NCBI GenBank assembly: GCA_965209045.1
Contig: CBDBPW010000003.1
Span: 1,302,001 to 1,366,000 of the forward strand
From: JAJEFO01 sp965209045
GTDB lineage: Bacteria; Pseudomonadota; Alphaproteobacteria; Rhodobacterales; Rhodobacteraceae
Direction: 5' to 3'
Length of the DNA: 64,000 nt
Shown: positions 27,254 through 35,926 of the stretch, piece by piece
Numbering within the stretch: position 1 is the first letter of the stretch
Layout: each line of letters opens with the position of its first letter
Translations under genes and position numbers: made by a program
Notes under the pieces: generated by a model
What the model was told of the DNA's origin: nothing
Databases searched by the model: none
Seen by the model: the letters and a program-made list of their open reading frames with translations, nothing else

Positions 27254-28203
27254 CGCTCCGGGACGCGATCGATTCCTATGTCGCATGGCGCCGGGCCCAC
27301 GGCGCGAAGTTCGACAGCAGCGCGCACATCCTGCATCGCTTCGGCAGGCATGTCGGCGAAAGCGTCGACTGCGGTTCCGTCACCGCCGTGGACGTCCTCG
27401 GCTTCCTTGCCGGAGACGGCCGGCTCACCCGGCGACGGGCCAACAAGCACGGCGCCCTGAACGGGTTCTACCGCTATGCGATCAGCCGCGGCCTCGTCGC
27501 CCGGTCCCCTCTTCCGGCGCGGGAGGACGAACCGAGAACTCCGCGCTCTGCGCCGCCGTACGTCTTCTCCCGCGAAGAGCTTCGCCGCCTGTTCGACGCC
27601 ATCGACGTCAGCCGGAAGCGGCCGGTCCAGCTCGACGCGGACACGCTGCGGGCGCTGCTCCTGCTCCTCTACGGCGCAGGCCTTCGGTTCGGCGAGGCGC
27701 AGCGCCTGACGCTCGACGACGCCGACCTGGCAGAGGCGGTCCTGACCATACGCGACACGAAGTTCTACAAGACCCGACTCGTACCGATCGGTCCGCAGCT
27801 CGTCGATGCCCTGCGGACCTACGTCGCCGGGCGCGTCGAGCGCCCCATGCCACGGCGCGGGGCCTCGACCTTGCTTGCCAACCTCGACGGCACCCCATTG
27901 GTGATGGGGACCGTCCGGTTCGCGTTCAAGAACATGCTCGATGCGGCCGGGATCCCGCGTGACGGGAACGACGGACGACTGTCGCCGTGCTTCCATTCGC
28001 TGCGACACGCGGCGGCGGTGCACCGGCTGGAATCGTGGTACCGGCAGGGAACCGACGTGCAGCGCCTGCTGCCGGCGCTCTCCACCTGGCTCGGCCACGC
28101 CCATCTCGACGGAACGCAGGTCTACCTCACGATGACGCCCGAGCTGCTGCAGGAGGCCTCGGTCCGCTTCGACCGCCATGTCAACGGAGGCGGCCATGAG
28201 TGA
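27250..28203 (+). CDS. RIT tyrosine recombinase B
   Basis: 317 residues. Core-binding domain at ~1-95, catalytic domain ~115-310 with Arg in YGAGLRFGEAQRLTLDD, HSLRHAAAVHRLE, GHAHLDGTQVYLTM (Tyr). The SWYRQGTDVQRLLPALSTWL segment is typical of the middle recombinase of RIT trios. It overlaps recombinase A by four bases and recombinase C by eight, indicating tight translational coupling and probably fixed stoichiometry. Confidence 0.9.
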   Translation: MTLRDAIDSYVAWRRAHGAKFDSSAHILHRFGRHVGESVDCGSVTAVDVLGFLAGDGRLTRRRANKHGALNGFYRYAISRGLVARSPLPAREDEPRTPRSAPPYVFSREELRRLFDAIDVSRKRPVQLDADTLRALLLLLYGAGLRFGEAQRLTLDDADLAEAVLTIRDTKFYKTRLVPIGPQLVDALRTYVAGRVERPMPRRGASTLLANLDGTPLVMGTVRFAFKNMLDAAGIPRDGNDGRLSPCFHSLRHAAAVHRLESWYRQGTDVQRLLPALSTWLGHAHLDGTQVYLTMTPELLQEASVRFDRHVNGGGHE

Positions 28204-29191
28204 TCCCCGCACGCTCGGCCCCTGGCTGCGCCGGTTCCTGGCCGAGCACATCGTCACCGAGCGCAACCTCGCGCGCAACACCCAGCTCAGCTACCGCGAC
28301 ACCTTCAAGCTGCTGGTCCCGTTCCTGGGCGCAAAGGCCCGCAAGGCGGACGAGCGGATCGCGCTGGACGATCTCACGCCCCGGCGCGTGCTCGAGTTCC
28401 TTGCCCACCTGGAGGAAGGTCGCGGCTGCTCCGTGCAAACCCGCAACCAGCGACTGACCGCGGTCCGCGCCTTCGCCCGCTTCGTGGCCAGCCGCGACCC
28501 CGCCCGTCTTGAATGGAGCGCCGGCATCCGCTCGATCGCCTTGAAGAAGGCGACGCCGCAGCCGGTCGGCTGGCTGAGCAAGGCGGAGATGGAGGCGCTC
28601 ATCAAGGTCCCCGACCGCGGCACCCAACGCGGCATGACGGAACACGCCCTGCTGCTGTTCCTCTTCAACTCCGCCGTGCGTGTCTCCGAAGCGACCGGCC
28701 TCGTGAAGGGAGACCTGGAGTTCGGGCGGCGCGACGGCGGCCACGCGCTCGTGACGATCCACGGCAAGGGCGGAAAGCGCCGGCAGTGCCCGCTCTGGCC
28801 ACGGACCGAGCGCGCGCTTTCCGGGCTGCTGCAGGGCCGGGCCGACGGCGATGCCGTCTTCCTCAGCCGGCAGCGGAGACCGTACACCCGGTTCGGGGTC
28901 TACCGGCTTGTTGAGCGCTGTGCCGCCCGCGTGCCGGAGCTGGAAGGGAGGAGTGTGACGCCGCACATGATTCGCCACACGAGCGCCTGCCTCATGCTCA
29001 AGTCCAGGATCGACCTGAACACGATCCGCTCATGGCTGGGTCATGAGAGCCTCGACACGACCAACGTCTACGCCGAGATCGATCTCGAGACGAAAGCCAG
29101 GGCGATGGCGCTGTGCGACGCGGCGGAAGAAGGGCCCGACCGTCCCTGGAAGGAGGACAAGGGGCTGATGGCCTTCCTTGACTCGCTCTGA
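28196..29191 (+). CDS. RIT tyrosine recombinase C
   Basis: 331 residues, XerC/XerD-like. Core-binding domain includes NLARNTQLSYRDTFKLLVPF; catalytic motifs are NSAVRVSEATGLVKGDL, PHMIRHTSACLML, GHESLDTTNVYAEI with the Tyr nucleophile. All four expected catalytic positions are visible. The start MSDPRTLGPW lies inside the end of recombinase B. The gene ends 10 bp before the right inverted repeat, so the element carries no other cargo. Confidence 0.92.
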   Translation: MSDPRTLGPWLRRFLAEHIVTERNLARNTQLSYRDTFKLLVPFLGAKARKADERIALDDLTPRRVLEFLAHLEEGRGCSVQTRNQRLTAVRAFARFVASRDPARLEWSAGIRSIALKKATPQPVGWLSKAEMEALIKVPDRGTQRGMTEHALLLFLFNSAVRVSEATGLVKGDLEFGRRDGGHALVTIHGKGGKRRQCPLWPRTERALSGLLQGRADGDAVFLSRQRRPYTRFGVYRLVERCAARVPELEGRSVTPHMIRHTSACLMLKSRIDLNTIRSWLGHESLDTTNVYAEIDLETKARAMALCDAAEEGPDRPWKEDKGLMAFLDSL

Positions 29192-29200
29192 CCGCAAAAG

Positions 29201-29289
29201 ATTATGTTGCGGCCGGACGGAGGGTTCCCCAGCGTGGCAGGCCGATGCGAAAGTTCCGCAACATATCCCGGGTCGCAACATATCTGCAG
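29201..29289 (-). repeat. RIT right terminal inverted repeat (89 bp)
   Basis: Reverse complement of 25858-25946 apart from one base. It abuts the interrupted tnpB gene directly at CTGCAG (29284-29289) and lacks the palindromic extension seen at the left end. Confidence 0.9.
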
Positions 29290-30387
29290 CACGTTGCGGG
29301 CGGCATTGACGTTGCGGTCGAGGACGAGACCGCAGCCGTGCACCCTTTCGCCAAGCGTCTTCGGCCTGTCGGGCTCGCACCCGCATCCGCTGCATCTCTG
29401 GGTGGTGCCGCGCGGGTCGACAAGGACCACGGAGCCACCGGCGCTTTCAGCCTTGCAGCCCAGCATGTCCCGCAACCGCGTCCACGCGGCGTCGTGTACC
29501 GACCTGGCGAGAAACGAGCGCTTCAGCGCCTCCATGTTCAGGTCCTCCGTCGCGATCACGCGATGCCGGGAAGCCAGGCCGTGGGAGAGCTTGTGCAGGA
29601 AGTCGCGGCGCGCGGCGGCGACGCGGCCGTGGTGACGCGCCAGGTTCCTGCGGGCCTTGGCGCGGCGCTTCGAGTTCCGTTCCTTCCTCGCCAGCGCCCG
29701 CTGCAGCCGCCGCGTCCGCGCCTGCGCCTTGCGCAGGTGCCTCGGCGCCGGGACGGCCGCCCCGTCGCTGGTCGCGACGATGCTGTTCAGGCCGACGTCG
29801 ATCCCGACGTCCGGGCGCGCGTCCCCCTCGCCCGGAACCTTCAGCTCCCGCACCTTGAACTGCAGCGTCACGAACCGCTTCCCGTTCGAGCGGCTGACGA
29901 TCGCGTGCACCGGCTTCGCCGGCAGCTCGCGGTGCCACCGGACCTTGACGAGGCCCGGGATCCCGGCGAGCCGCAGCTTTCCGCCCCGGCAGACCAGCCC
30001 GTCGCCGACGCGGAAGTCGGCGCTGTGGAACCGCGGCTTCGCGCGGAATCGGGGAAAGCCCGGAGTCCCTCCCGCCTTCACGCGGCGGAAGAATGCGGCG
30101 AAGGCCTTGTCGAGCCGGCGCAGGACCTGCTGCCCGGCGCTGCAGCTGCATCCGGCCAGTTCCGGGACCGCGTCCCGGACTGCCTTCAGCTCGTTGGCCT
30201 GGTCCGCGTAGCCAAGGCTGACTCCCTGCCGGTTCCATGCCTCGACCCGCTGCTGGAGGCCCGCGTTGCAGAGGTCGCAGAAATGCCCGGGAATGTCCGG
30301 GAGGGCCGCTTCCTGTGCCCTGCTCGGGTAGAGCCGGCACTTGTGGCTCCTGACCAGGTGCCTGCCCATGTTCGCCATGTGTTCCAT
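29284..30387 (-). pseudogene. tnpB: TnpB (OrfB) of the IS200/IS605 group, 3' end cut off by the RIT element
   Basis: The frame starts MEHMANMGRHLVRSHKCRLY and keeps all three RuvC acids (VGIDVGLNSIV, IATEDLNMEAL, VLDRNVNAARN). The C-terminal tail after NVLQ is replaced by transposon-end sequence read through to 29068; the lost tail remains as a fragment at 25733-25831, itself shifted by one base. In addition 9 bases present in the copy at 35.3 kb are missing, which changes ACDGCG to GCG and removes a zinc-binding cysteine. The protein is therefore likely inactive. It is a different subtype from the three TIR-bounded copies, with low similarity outside motifs. Confidence 0.8.
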
Positions 30388-30412
30388 CTACTTCAGGCCG
30401 GCTGTCATTGCA

Positions 30413-30430
30413 AGGGGCGCGCATTCCCCT
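30413..30430 (-). repeat. Subterminal hairpin of the IS200/IS605-like element
   Basis: AGGGG and CCCCT flank an 8-nt loop (CGCGCATT) about 25 bp upstream of the tnpB start. The same hairpin occurs at the matching end of the copy at 35.7 kb. Such imperfect hairpins are the recognition structures of TnpA (Y1) transposases, though no tnpA is in the window. Confidence 0.6.
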
Positions 30431-30950
30431 GTCGCCTGCGCGAGTTCTATGGCCTTGAGCGTCACCTTACAACCAGAGGGCGAACATTGACTGGCCGTCA
30501 GATGCGGCACTATTCCTTCCGCCAAATCGGCGCTTTGGGTGCCAAAAGGAATTGTTCGATGCTGACCCCAACTACCGGCGTAACCCATCATGACCGATCT
30601 CGGTCGACTCCCGGCCATGTGCTCTTGGCCCCATCCGGCGGCAATCAGGTCTACCTGATCGACTATGATGGAGTGACAGGACACCGCTGGTCAGTCGGAA
30701 GTGGGCTGACCTTCTGGTGCACCCTGCTTCCGAACGGAAACCTCTTCGTCAACGAGCGGTTCGAAGAGCGCAGGGGCGTCGCCCTGACCAGCAGCGGCGT
30801 GATGCGTGAATATGTCAAGTCCAGTTCAAAACTGACCCAGGAATCGCGTTCAATTTTGACCCACCTTTCGGCTCTTCCCTTTCCAAGTAGCAATTCTCCT
30901 GCCGGGCATTTCGCTCCGGCGTTGGGGTTTGGCTCCGGGAGAACGGGAAG

Positions 30951-31904
30951 ATGGGAACGCTTGACCAGGCTGACTGGCATGGACTGGTGGCGACCGCGCG
31001 ATCGCTGCCGCTGGACGGGGTCGCGACGGCGCTTGGCTACCGCCGCGACGTGAGGGACAAGGCGCGCTGGAAGCGGCCGGGATCCGTCCTGAGCATCAAC
31101 GGCGAGAAGTTCTTCGACCACATGTCCGGGACGGGCGGCGGCGGGGCGATCAGCCTGGTGATGCACTCTCGCGGCGGCGGCTTCCGCGATGCCGTCGCCT
31201 TCCTGTCGGCGCAGGGGCTTCGCTTCTGCAGCCCGCACCGCCGGGACGGCGCGGCTGCTCCGGCAGTCCGGCGGCGGCTCGACCTCCCGGCCCGGTCGCA
31301 GGCCTCCTGGCCCGAGGTGCGCGATCACCTCGTCACGGAACGCGGCATCGGCGGGATGCTGCTCCAGGTCTGCCACGCCCGCGGGCTGGTCTACGCGGAC
31401 CGCCGCGGGAACGCGGTCTTCGTTTCCCGCGACGTCTCGGGCAAGGCGGCCGGAGCGGAGATCGTCGGCCTCCGGCGCCGCGGCGGCGATGCCGCGTTCA
31501 AGGCCATGGCGCCGGGATCGTCGAAGGCGTCGGGCGGGTTCTGGATGGCGCTGGACGGCGCTCCTCCGGAGCGTGCGGTTCTCGTCGAGAGCGCGATCGA
31601 CGCGCTGTCGGTGCTGACGCTGCGGAGCTTCCCGTGGGCCGGATCCGGCGGCTTCGCGGCGGTGTCCGCCGCCGGCGTCGCGACATCGGTCCCGCGCTGG
31701 CTGGACGGCTGGCGCCTGCGCCGGATCCTCTGCGGCTACGACGCCGACCGGGCGGGGGACGCGGCCGCCGCCAGGCTCGCCCGGACCGATCCCCGGGTCG
31801 TCCGCTGCCGTCCGGCGGTCGAGGGCGAGGACTGGAACGACCTGCTCGTGCGGGAGACGGCGGGCGAGCCGGTCTGGAGCGAACGGCCCGAAGGCGAGGC
31901 GTGA
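30951..31904 (+). CDS. DUF3991 and Toprim domain protein, passenger of the IS21 element
   Basis: A 317-residue protein. The N-terminal half (GVATALGYRRDVRDKARWKR ... FFDHMSGTGGGGAISLVMH) is a primase-like CHC2-related/DUF3991 fold; the C-terminal half has a Toprim pattern with the acid in AVLVESAIDALS and the DxD-like CGYDADRAGDAAA. Such proteins are known mostly from plasmids and integrative elements, where they may act as primases or relaxase helpers. It is convergent with istB, with 36 bp between their ends, and lies within the IS ends, so it moves with the element. Its role in transposition is unknown. Confidence 0.8.
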   Translation: MGTLDQADWHGLVATARSLPLDGVATALGYRRDVRDKARWKRPGSVLSINGEKFFDHMSGTGGGGAISLVMHSRGGGFRDAVAFLSAQGLRFCSPHRRDGAAAPAVRRRLDLPARSQASWPEVRDHLVTERGIGGMLLQVCHARGLVYADRRGNAVFVSRDVSGKAAGAEIVGLRRRGGDAAFKAMAPGSSKASGGFWMALDGAPPERAVLVESAIDALSVLTLRSFPWAGSGGFAAVSAAGVATSVPRWLDGWRLRRILCGYDADRAGDAAAARLARTDPRVVRCRPAVEGEDWNDLLVRETAGEPVWSERPEGEA

Positions 31905-31940
31905 CGGGTGCCGCCCCGCCCGCGATCCCGCGGCGGGCGT

Positions 31941-32669
31941 TCAGCTGCGGTGCCGGAACCGCCAGCTCTCGTTCCCGGTCTCGATTATGTCGCAGTGATG
32001 GGTGAGCCGGTCGAGCAGGGCCGTGGTCATCCGCGGGTCCCCGAACACCTCGGCCCATTCCTTGAACGGGAGGTTCGTGGTGATGACCATCGGCGTGTGC
32101 TCGTAGAGGCAGGAGACGAAGTGGAACAGGAGGTGCCCTCCGGTGCGGGCGAAGGGCAGGTAGCCGAGTTCGTCAAGAATGATGAAGTCCCGCCGGCGCA
32201 TGGCGTCGGCGAGACGGCCCTGGCGGCCGTCGCGCTGCTCCTGCTCCAGGAGGTTGACCAGCTCGACGGCGTTGAAGAACCGGCCCCGGCAGCCGCGGCG
32301 GATGCAGGCCCGGGCGATGGCCACGGCAATATGACTCTTGCCCGTGCCGGTTCCGCCGATCGCGACAATGTTGCGCGGCGGATCGAGGAAGGAGCCGTCC
32401 GCGAGCTGGCGCAGAAGCCGCTCCTCGACAACGCTCTGCGTGAAGTCGAACCCGTCGAGCTCCTTCGCGGTCGGCAGCTTCGCGACCGACAGCTGGTACT
32501 TGATCGAGCGCGCCTTCTTGTCCGCGACCTCCGCCTTCAGCAGCGTGCCGAGGACCCGCTCCGGGGGATGGCTGCGCCTGGCGGCGTCGGCGATCACCTC
32601 GTCATAGGCGGCCTTCATGCCTCTCAGGCCGAGCGCGCCCATCAGTTCCAGGATGTCCTTGCGTCTCAT
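31941..32669 (-). CDS. istB: IS21 helper ATPase IstB
   Basis: 242 residues, AAA+ ATPase that stimulates the IstA transposase and guides target choice. Walker A is GGTGTGKSHIA, Walker B is FIILDELGYLPF, and the N-terminal LMGALGLRGMKAAYDEV plus C-terminal ITTNLPFKEWAEVFGD lines are typical of IstB. The start codon overlaps the istA stop (ATGA), the classic IS21 coupling. Confidence 0.96.
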   Translation of the reverse strand: MRRKDILELMGALGLRGMKAAYDEVIADAARRSHPPERVLGTLLKAEVADKKARSIKYQLSVAKLPTAKELDGFDFTQSVVEERLLRQLADGSFLDPPRNIVAIGGTGTGKSHIAVAIARACIRRGCRGRFFNAVELVNLLEQEQRDGRQGRLADAMRRRDFIILDELGYLPFARTGGHLLFHFVSCLYEHTPMVITTNLPFKEWAEVFGDPRMTTALLDRLTHHCDIIETGNESWRFRHRS

Positions 32670-34171
32670 TCCCGCATCTCCCTCAGGCTGTCATAGCGGC
32701 TGCAGTCGGCTTCCGGCTCGACGTTCAGGCGGAGCCGGTCGGGAAGCTCGATCCATGGCGCCGGACCGGGATCGCGCCGTCGCGACAGGATGTTCAGGAC
32801 CACGTCGGCGGAGACGGCGCCGCCGTCCAGCGCGTCGGCGCAGGCCGCGCACACCTCGTCGAGCCCGTCCTCGGAGATGGACGCGAGAATCCGCACCATC
32901 TGCCGGTCGCCGTCCTCGAAGGCGCCGAGCCGCTCCCTCACCGCCTCCAGCGCTTCCGGCAGGGCCCCGTTCCGGAACGGCGCGCCGTTGCGCAGCGCGC
33001 CGGGCTTGCGTTCGAGCACGGGCAGGTAGTGGAGCCAGTCGTAGACCGTCTTGCCGCGAGCGAAGCTGCGCGGGTGGCTGCCGACCAGTTCGCCGTCAAC
33101 GCGGACGTCGACCCGGTCCGCGTAGGCGAACACCTCAGCCGCCTGCTCGGACGCCCGCGCCTCGGCGCTGTACCGGTTGCCGTCGAAGCGCACCAGGCAG
33201 GTCTTCGAGACCCCCCGGCCCAGCGACCGATGGCCGTCGAAGGGGCCCGGAAAGGGGATCAGGCAGCGGCGCTCCTCGCACGCGAACACTTCCCGGACCG
33301 TCATCTCGGGCTCTTCGGGATGCGGATGCTCCCGCGCATGCCTGCGGCAGCTCTCCTCGAGCCAGTCGTTCAGCTCGTCGAGGCTGTCGAAGCGCGGAGG
33401 CTCGCGGAACAGCCGCTCGCGAATGTCACGGACCTGGCTCTCGACCTGGCCCTTTTCCCACGCCGCGTTCGGCGTGCAGGCCACCGGCTCCACGAGGAAG
33501 TGCGCGCACATCTCCAGGAAGCGGGCGTTGAACTTGCGCGTCCGCCCCGCGAAGATGACGTCGACGACCGTCTTCATGTTGTCGTAGATTCCCCGCTGGC
33601 ACGAGCCTCCAAACTCCCCGAACGCCCGGTTGTGGGCGTCGAAGACCATCTCCTGGGTCTCGCGCAGGTACGCCCGAACGTAGCTCATGCGGCTGTGGCA
33701 CAGGCGCATGTGCGCCACCCTGAGACGCACCGTCGTGCCGCCGATGACCACCCATTCATGGCTCCAGTCGAACTGGAAGGCCTCGCCGGGATCGAACGCC
33801 AGCGGAACGTGGGCGCCCGACACGCCGGTGCCATGGCGCCGGTTCCACGCGGCCGCGTAGCGACAGACCGCGCTGTAGCTCGCGTCGCATCCCTGGTCCG
33901 CGAGCTGCCGCCAGATCCGCTTCATGCTCAGGCGGTCGCGCGGCTTCTTCCCCTTGTTGGCCTCCAGCTTCCGCTCGAGCTCCGGGATGAAGTCGCCGAG
34001 CTTCGAGTGCGGCTGGTCCGAACGCCGGTACTTCGGCGCCGACCCGTCGGACCGCAGAACCTTGCGGACCGTGTTGCGCGAAACGCCCACCGACTTCGCG
34101 ATCGAGCGAATGGACTTCCCGTGAACGTGCCACGCACGCCGTATCTTGCCGATCGTCTCCACTGACACCAT
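32666..34171 (-). CDS. istA: IS21 transposase IstA
   Basis: 501 residues. N-terminal helix-turn-helix (IGKIRRAWHVHGKSIRSIAK with GVSRNTVRKVLRSD), then the DDE catalytic core: Asp in FQFDWSHEWVV, Asp in GIYDNMKTVVD, Glu in NAAWEKGQVESQVRD. The C-terminal beta-barrel region holds KTCLVRFDGNRYSAEARAS. The frame opens at 34213; MVSVETIGKIRR at 34171 is the usual IstA N-terminus. Apparently intact, so the element may still be able to move. Confidence 0.95.
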   Translation of the reverse strand: MVSVETIGKIRRAWHVHGKSIRSIAKSVGVSRNTVRKVLRSDGSAPKYRRSDQPHSKLGDFIPELERKLEANKGKKPRDRLSMKRIWRQLADQGCDASYSAVCRYAAAWNRRHGTGVSGAHVPLAFDPGEAFQFDWSHEWVVIGGTTVRLRVAHMRLCHSRMSYVRAYLRETQEMVFDAHNRAFGEFGGSCQRGIYDNMKTVVDVIFAGRTRKFNARFLEMCAHFLVEPVACTPNAAWEKGQVESQVRDIRERLFREPPRFDSLDELNDWLEESCRRHAREHPHPEEPEMTVREVFACEERRCLIPFPGPFDGHRSLGRGVSKTCLVRFDGNRYSAEARASEQAAEVFAYADRVDVRVDGELVGSHPRSFARGKTVYDWLHYLPVLERKPGALRNGAPFRNGALPEALEAVRERLGAFEDGDRQMVRILASISEDGLDEVCAACADALDGGAVSADVVLNILSRRRDPGPAPWIELPDRLRLNVEPEADCSRYDSLREMRE

Positions 34172-35105
34172 CTCCCCTGCCTCGCTGATCCGTTGTGAGG
34201 CAGGCGGTTTCACCTGATTTGGGGTGGGTCAAATTTGGACGCGAATCACCCCCCGAAGTGGGTCAATTTTCAACGCGACTCCACATGAATACGACTGGGA
34301 GGGCAACTTGGTATGGGAGCATTGCGACCCGTACCAGCATCACGACGCGCGGCGGCTGCCAACTGGCGGAGCCGTCTATCTCGCATACACCGACATTGAT
34401 CCTGAGGCCCAGGCATCGGTCCAGGGTGGCGTTCCCGGTTCTGAAACCGAGGCGGGCATCTGCGGCGAAGCCATCCGTGAAGTCGACAAGGCCGGCACTG
34501 TCGTCTGGGAACGGCACCTTACGGAGTTCGGTAGCGATCAGTTCCCGCTGCACCGCAACGCCAACCGCTGGTCCACGGGGCATACGAACACGATCGTTCC
34601 TCTCGAGGACGGACAGTACCTGGTAAGCTGCAAGGTCCTGAACCTCGTCTTCCTCCTCGATCGGCAGTCTGACAAGATAGTCTGGCACTATCAGGACGAC
34701 GGGATGGGCGGGCAGCACGACGCACAGATGCTCGACAACGGCAACATCCTGGTGTTTGCCAACGGCGCCTATGCTTCCGACCTGCACCATTCCCAGGTCT
34801 GGGAAATCGATCCAGCAACCAACGACATTGTCTGGCGCTACAAGGCCAAGGACAATCCACAAAGCTTCTTTTCGCCGCATGTGGGCGGATGCCAGCGTCT
34901 TGCCAGCGGCAACACCTTGATTTGCGAGGGCGCAAAAGGGTGTGTCTTCGAGGTGACTCCTGAGGGCGAAATTGTCTGGGAATATGTGTGCCCGCACTTC
35001 AACAAGGTGGACGGCATTGGCAAAGTCAACTGGCTGTTCCGTGCCCGCCACTACGCGCAAGGCTCACCGGAAATCCGCGGACGCGTCTAGACTCCCAGAT
35101 TAGAC

Positions 35106-35720
35106 TCAGTGGAACGATCTGACGCTCCCTGCCGCAGACCAACATAAGCATGGCGTGAACACTCCGTCGCCTGAAGACATCGGCCTCTCGGCCAAGCTGC
35201 GCAGCAGCCTGCACGCCTCGCGGCCGCAAGCCGGTTCCCGGCCCCGGACAAGCTGCAGCACGTTGCGGGCGGCGTTGACGTCACGGTCGAGGACGAGACC
35301 GCAGCCGTCGCAGGCGTGCACCCTTTCGCCAAGCGTCTTCGGCCCGTCGGAATCCGCCCCGCATTCGCTACATCTCTGGGAGATGCCGCGCTGGTCGACC
35401 AGGACCACGGACCCACCGGCGCTCCCTGCCTTGCAGGTCAGCATGTCCCGCAACCGCCTCCACGCGGCGTCGTGAACCGACCTGGCCAGGAAGGAGCGCC
35501 TCAGCGCCCGGTCCTGGGTCCTCCATCGCGATCACGCGATGCCTGGAGGCCAGCGTTGCAGAGGTCGCGGAAGTGTCCGTGCATGTCCGAGAGGGCCGCT
35601 TCCTGCGTCCCGCTCGGGTAGAGCCGGCACTTGTAGCTCCTGATCAAGCGCCTGCCAATGTTCACCTTGCGTTCCTTCTATGCCAGGCTGGCCGTCATTG
35701 CAGGGGGCGCGCATTCCCCT
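35106..35720 (-). pseudogene. Internally deleted tnpB copy of the IS200/IS605-like element
   Basis: From the right end (GTGAACACTCCG at 35155) to the hairpin at 35702-35720. The 5' piece encodes the N-terminus (KCRLYPSGTQEAAL ... LCNAGLQ) and then jumps to the region after the second RuvC acid (about 650 bp of coding sequence are missing), with a shifted frame. The 3' piece retains the zinc ribbon CSECG ... CDGCG and the last RuvC Asp (VLDRDVNAARN). Dead, but useful because it shows what the interrupted copy at 25.7-30.4 kb looked like before the RIT insertion. Confidence 0.8.
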
Positions 35721-35731
35721 GCGCGAGTTCC

Positions 35732-35926
35732 GTCGGACCAGCCTGGAAGGCCTTGCAGCGCTTGGTCTATTTCGCCGCCCCTGGCACACTGTTGCACTGG
35801 ATGCTTGTGCACAACGACTTCGGATCGGCATTGGTGCACTTCATGCCGCTGACGGGCTTGGAAACCTATCGCATCCCCAAATGCCTCACCGCGACCGCGT
35901 GTCGGCCGCCTGACGGATGGGCGGAA
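35732..35926 (+). pseudogene. C-terminal remnant of msrQ (heme-binding subunit of the MsrPQ system)
   Basis: The residues WKALQRLVYFAAPGTLLHWM and LVHNDFGSALVHFMPLTGLE match the last helices of MsrQ/YedZ, which passes electrons from quinones to the periplasmic methionine-sulfoxide reductase MsrP. The remainder of the gene is missing; the tnpB element abuts the break on the left, so the insertion plus a deletion likely removed it. No msrP is seen nearby. Confidence 0.6.

Larger units (their letters stand above)
25838..29289 (+). mobile_element. RIT element: three tandem tyrosine recombinases between inverted repeats
   Basis: Three overlapping tyrosine recombinase genes (26006-29191) are enclosed by 89-bp inverted repeats at 25858-25946 and 29201-29289. 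This is the recombinase-in-trio architecture. CTGCAG occurs at both junctions; the uninterrupted copy of the host tnpB at 35.2 kb has a single CTGCAG at the matching place, so the insertion point is exact. The left side carries 20 extra bases that complete a palindrome. Confidence 0.9.
25733..30430 (-). mobile_element. IS200/IS605-like tnpB element interrupted by a RIT element
   Basis: The right end (GTGAACACTCCGTCGCC at 25733) and left end (a hairpin AGGGG/CCCCT at 30413-30430) match those of a second copy at 35155-35720. The tnpB gene is split at codon ~370 by the three-recombinase element at 25838-29289. Without that insert the element would be about 1.25 kb. Unlike the other tnpB elements in this window it has a subterminal hairpin and no terminal inverted repeats, as expected for the IS200/IS605 group. 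Confidence 0.75.
30813..34285. mobile_element. IS21-family element with a DUF3991/Toprim passenger
   Basis: A 3473-bp element flanked by the 6-bp duplication TGAATA (30807-30812 and 34286-34291). Ends begin 5'-TGT and are inverted: TGTCAAGTCCAGTTCAAAAC versus TGTGGAGTCGCGTTGAAAAT, each leading to TGACCCA. A second TTGACCCAC-type repeat follows inside both ends, as in other IS21 members. It carries istA and istB on the minus strand and, unusually, a third gene on the plus strand. Its length exceeds the usual 2.0-2.6 kb by about one gene. Confidence 0.9.
30559..35090 (+). pseudogene. Arylsulfotransferase-like (ASST) beta-propeller protein split by an IS21 element
   Basis: The 5' part (30559-30812) encodes MLTPTTGVTHHD ... 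GVMREY and the 3' part (34286-35090) continues YDWEGNLVWEHCDPYQHHDA. Removing the IS21 element and one copy of the 6-bp duplication TGAATA restores an exact frame of 350 residues. The protein has repeated blades with Trp-containing lines (TVVWERHLT, KIVWHYQDD, DIVWRYKAK, EIVWEYVCP), as in arylsulfotransferases and PQQ-like propellers. HDARRLPTGG and QHDAQMLDNGNIL include the His-Asp pairs often seen in ASST. There is no signal peptide. AAAGGA precedes the start. The gene is inactivated; function beyond fold is uncertain. Confidence 0.8.

Noticed and set aside
29245..31053. 602-residue plus-strand frame
   Set aside because: Mostly antisense to the interrupted tnpB; only the part from 30559 is real (5' end of the split arylsulfotransferase-like gene).
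33029..34165. 378-residue plus-strand frame
   Set aside because: Antisense to istA, with no recognisable motif.
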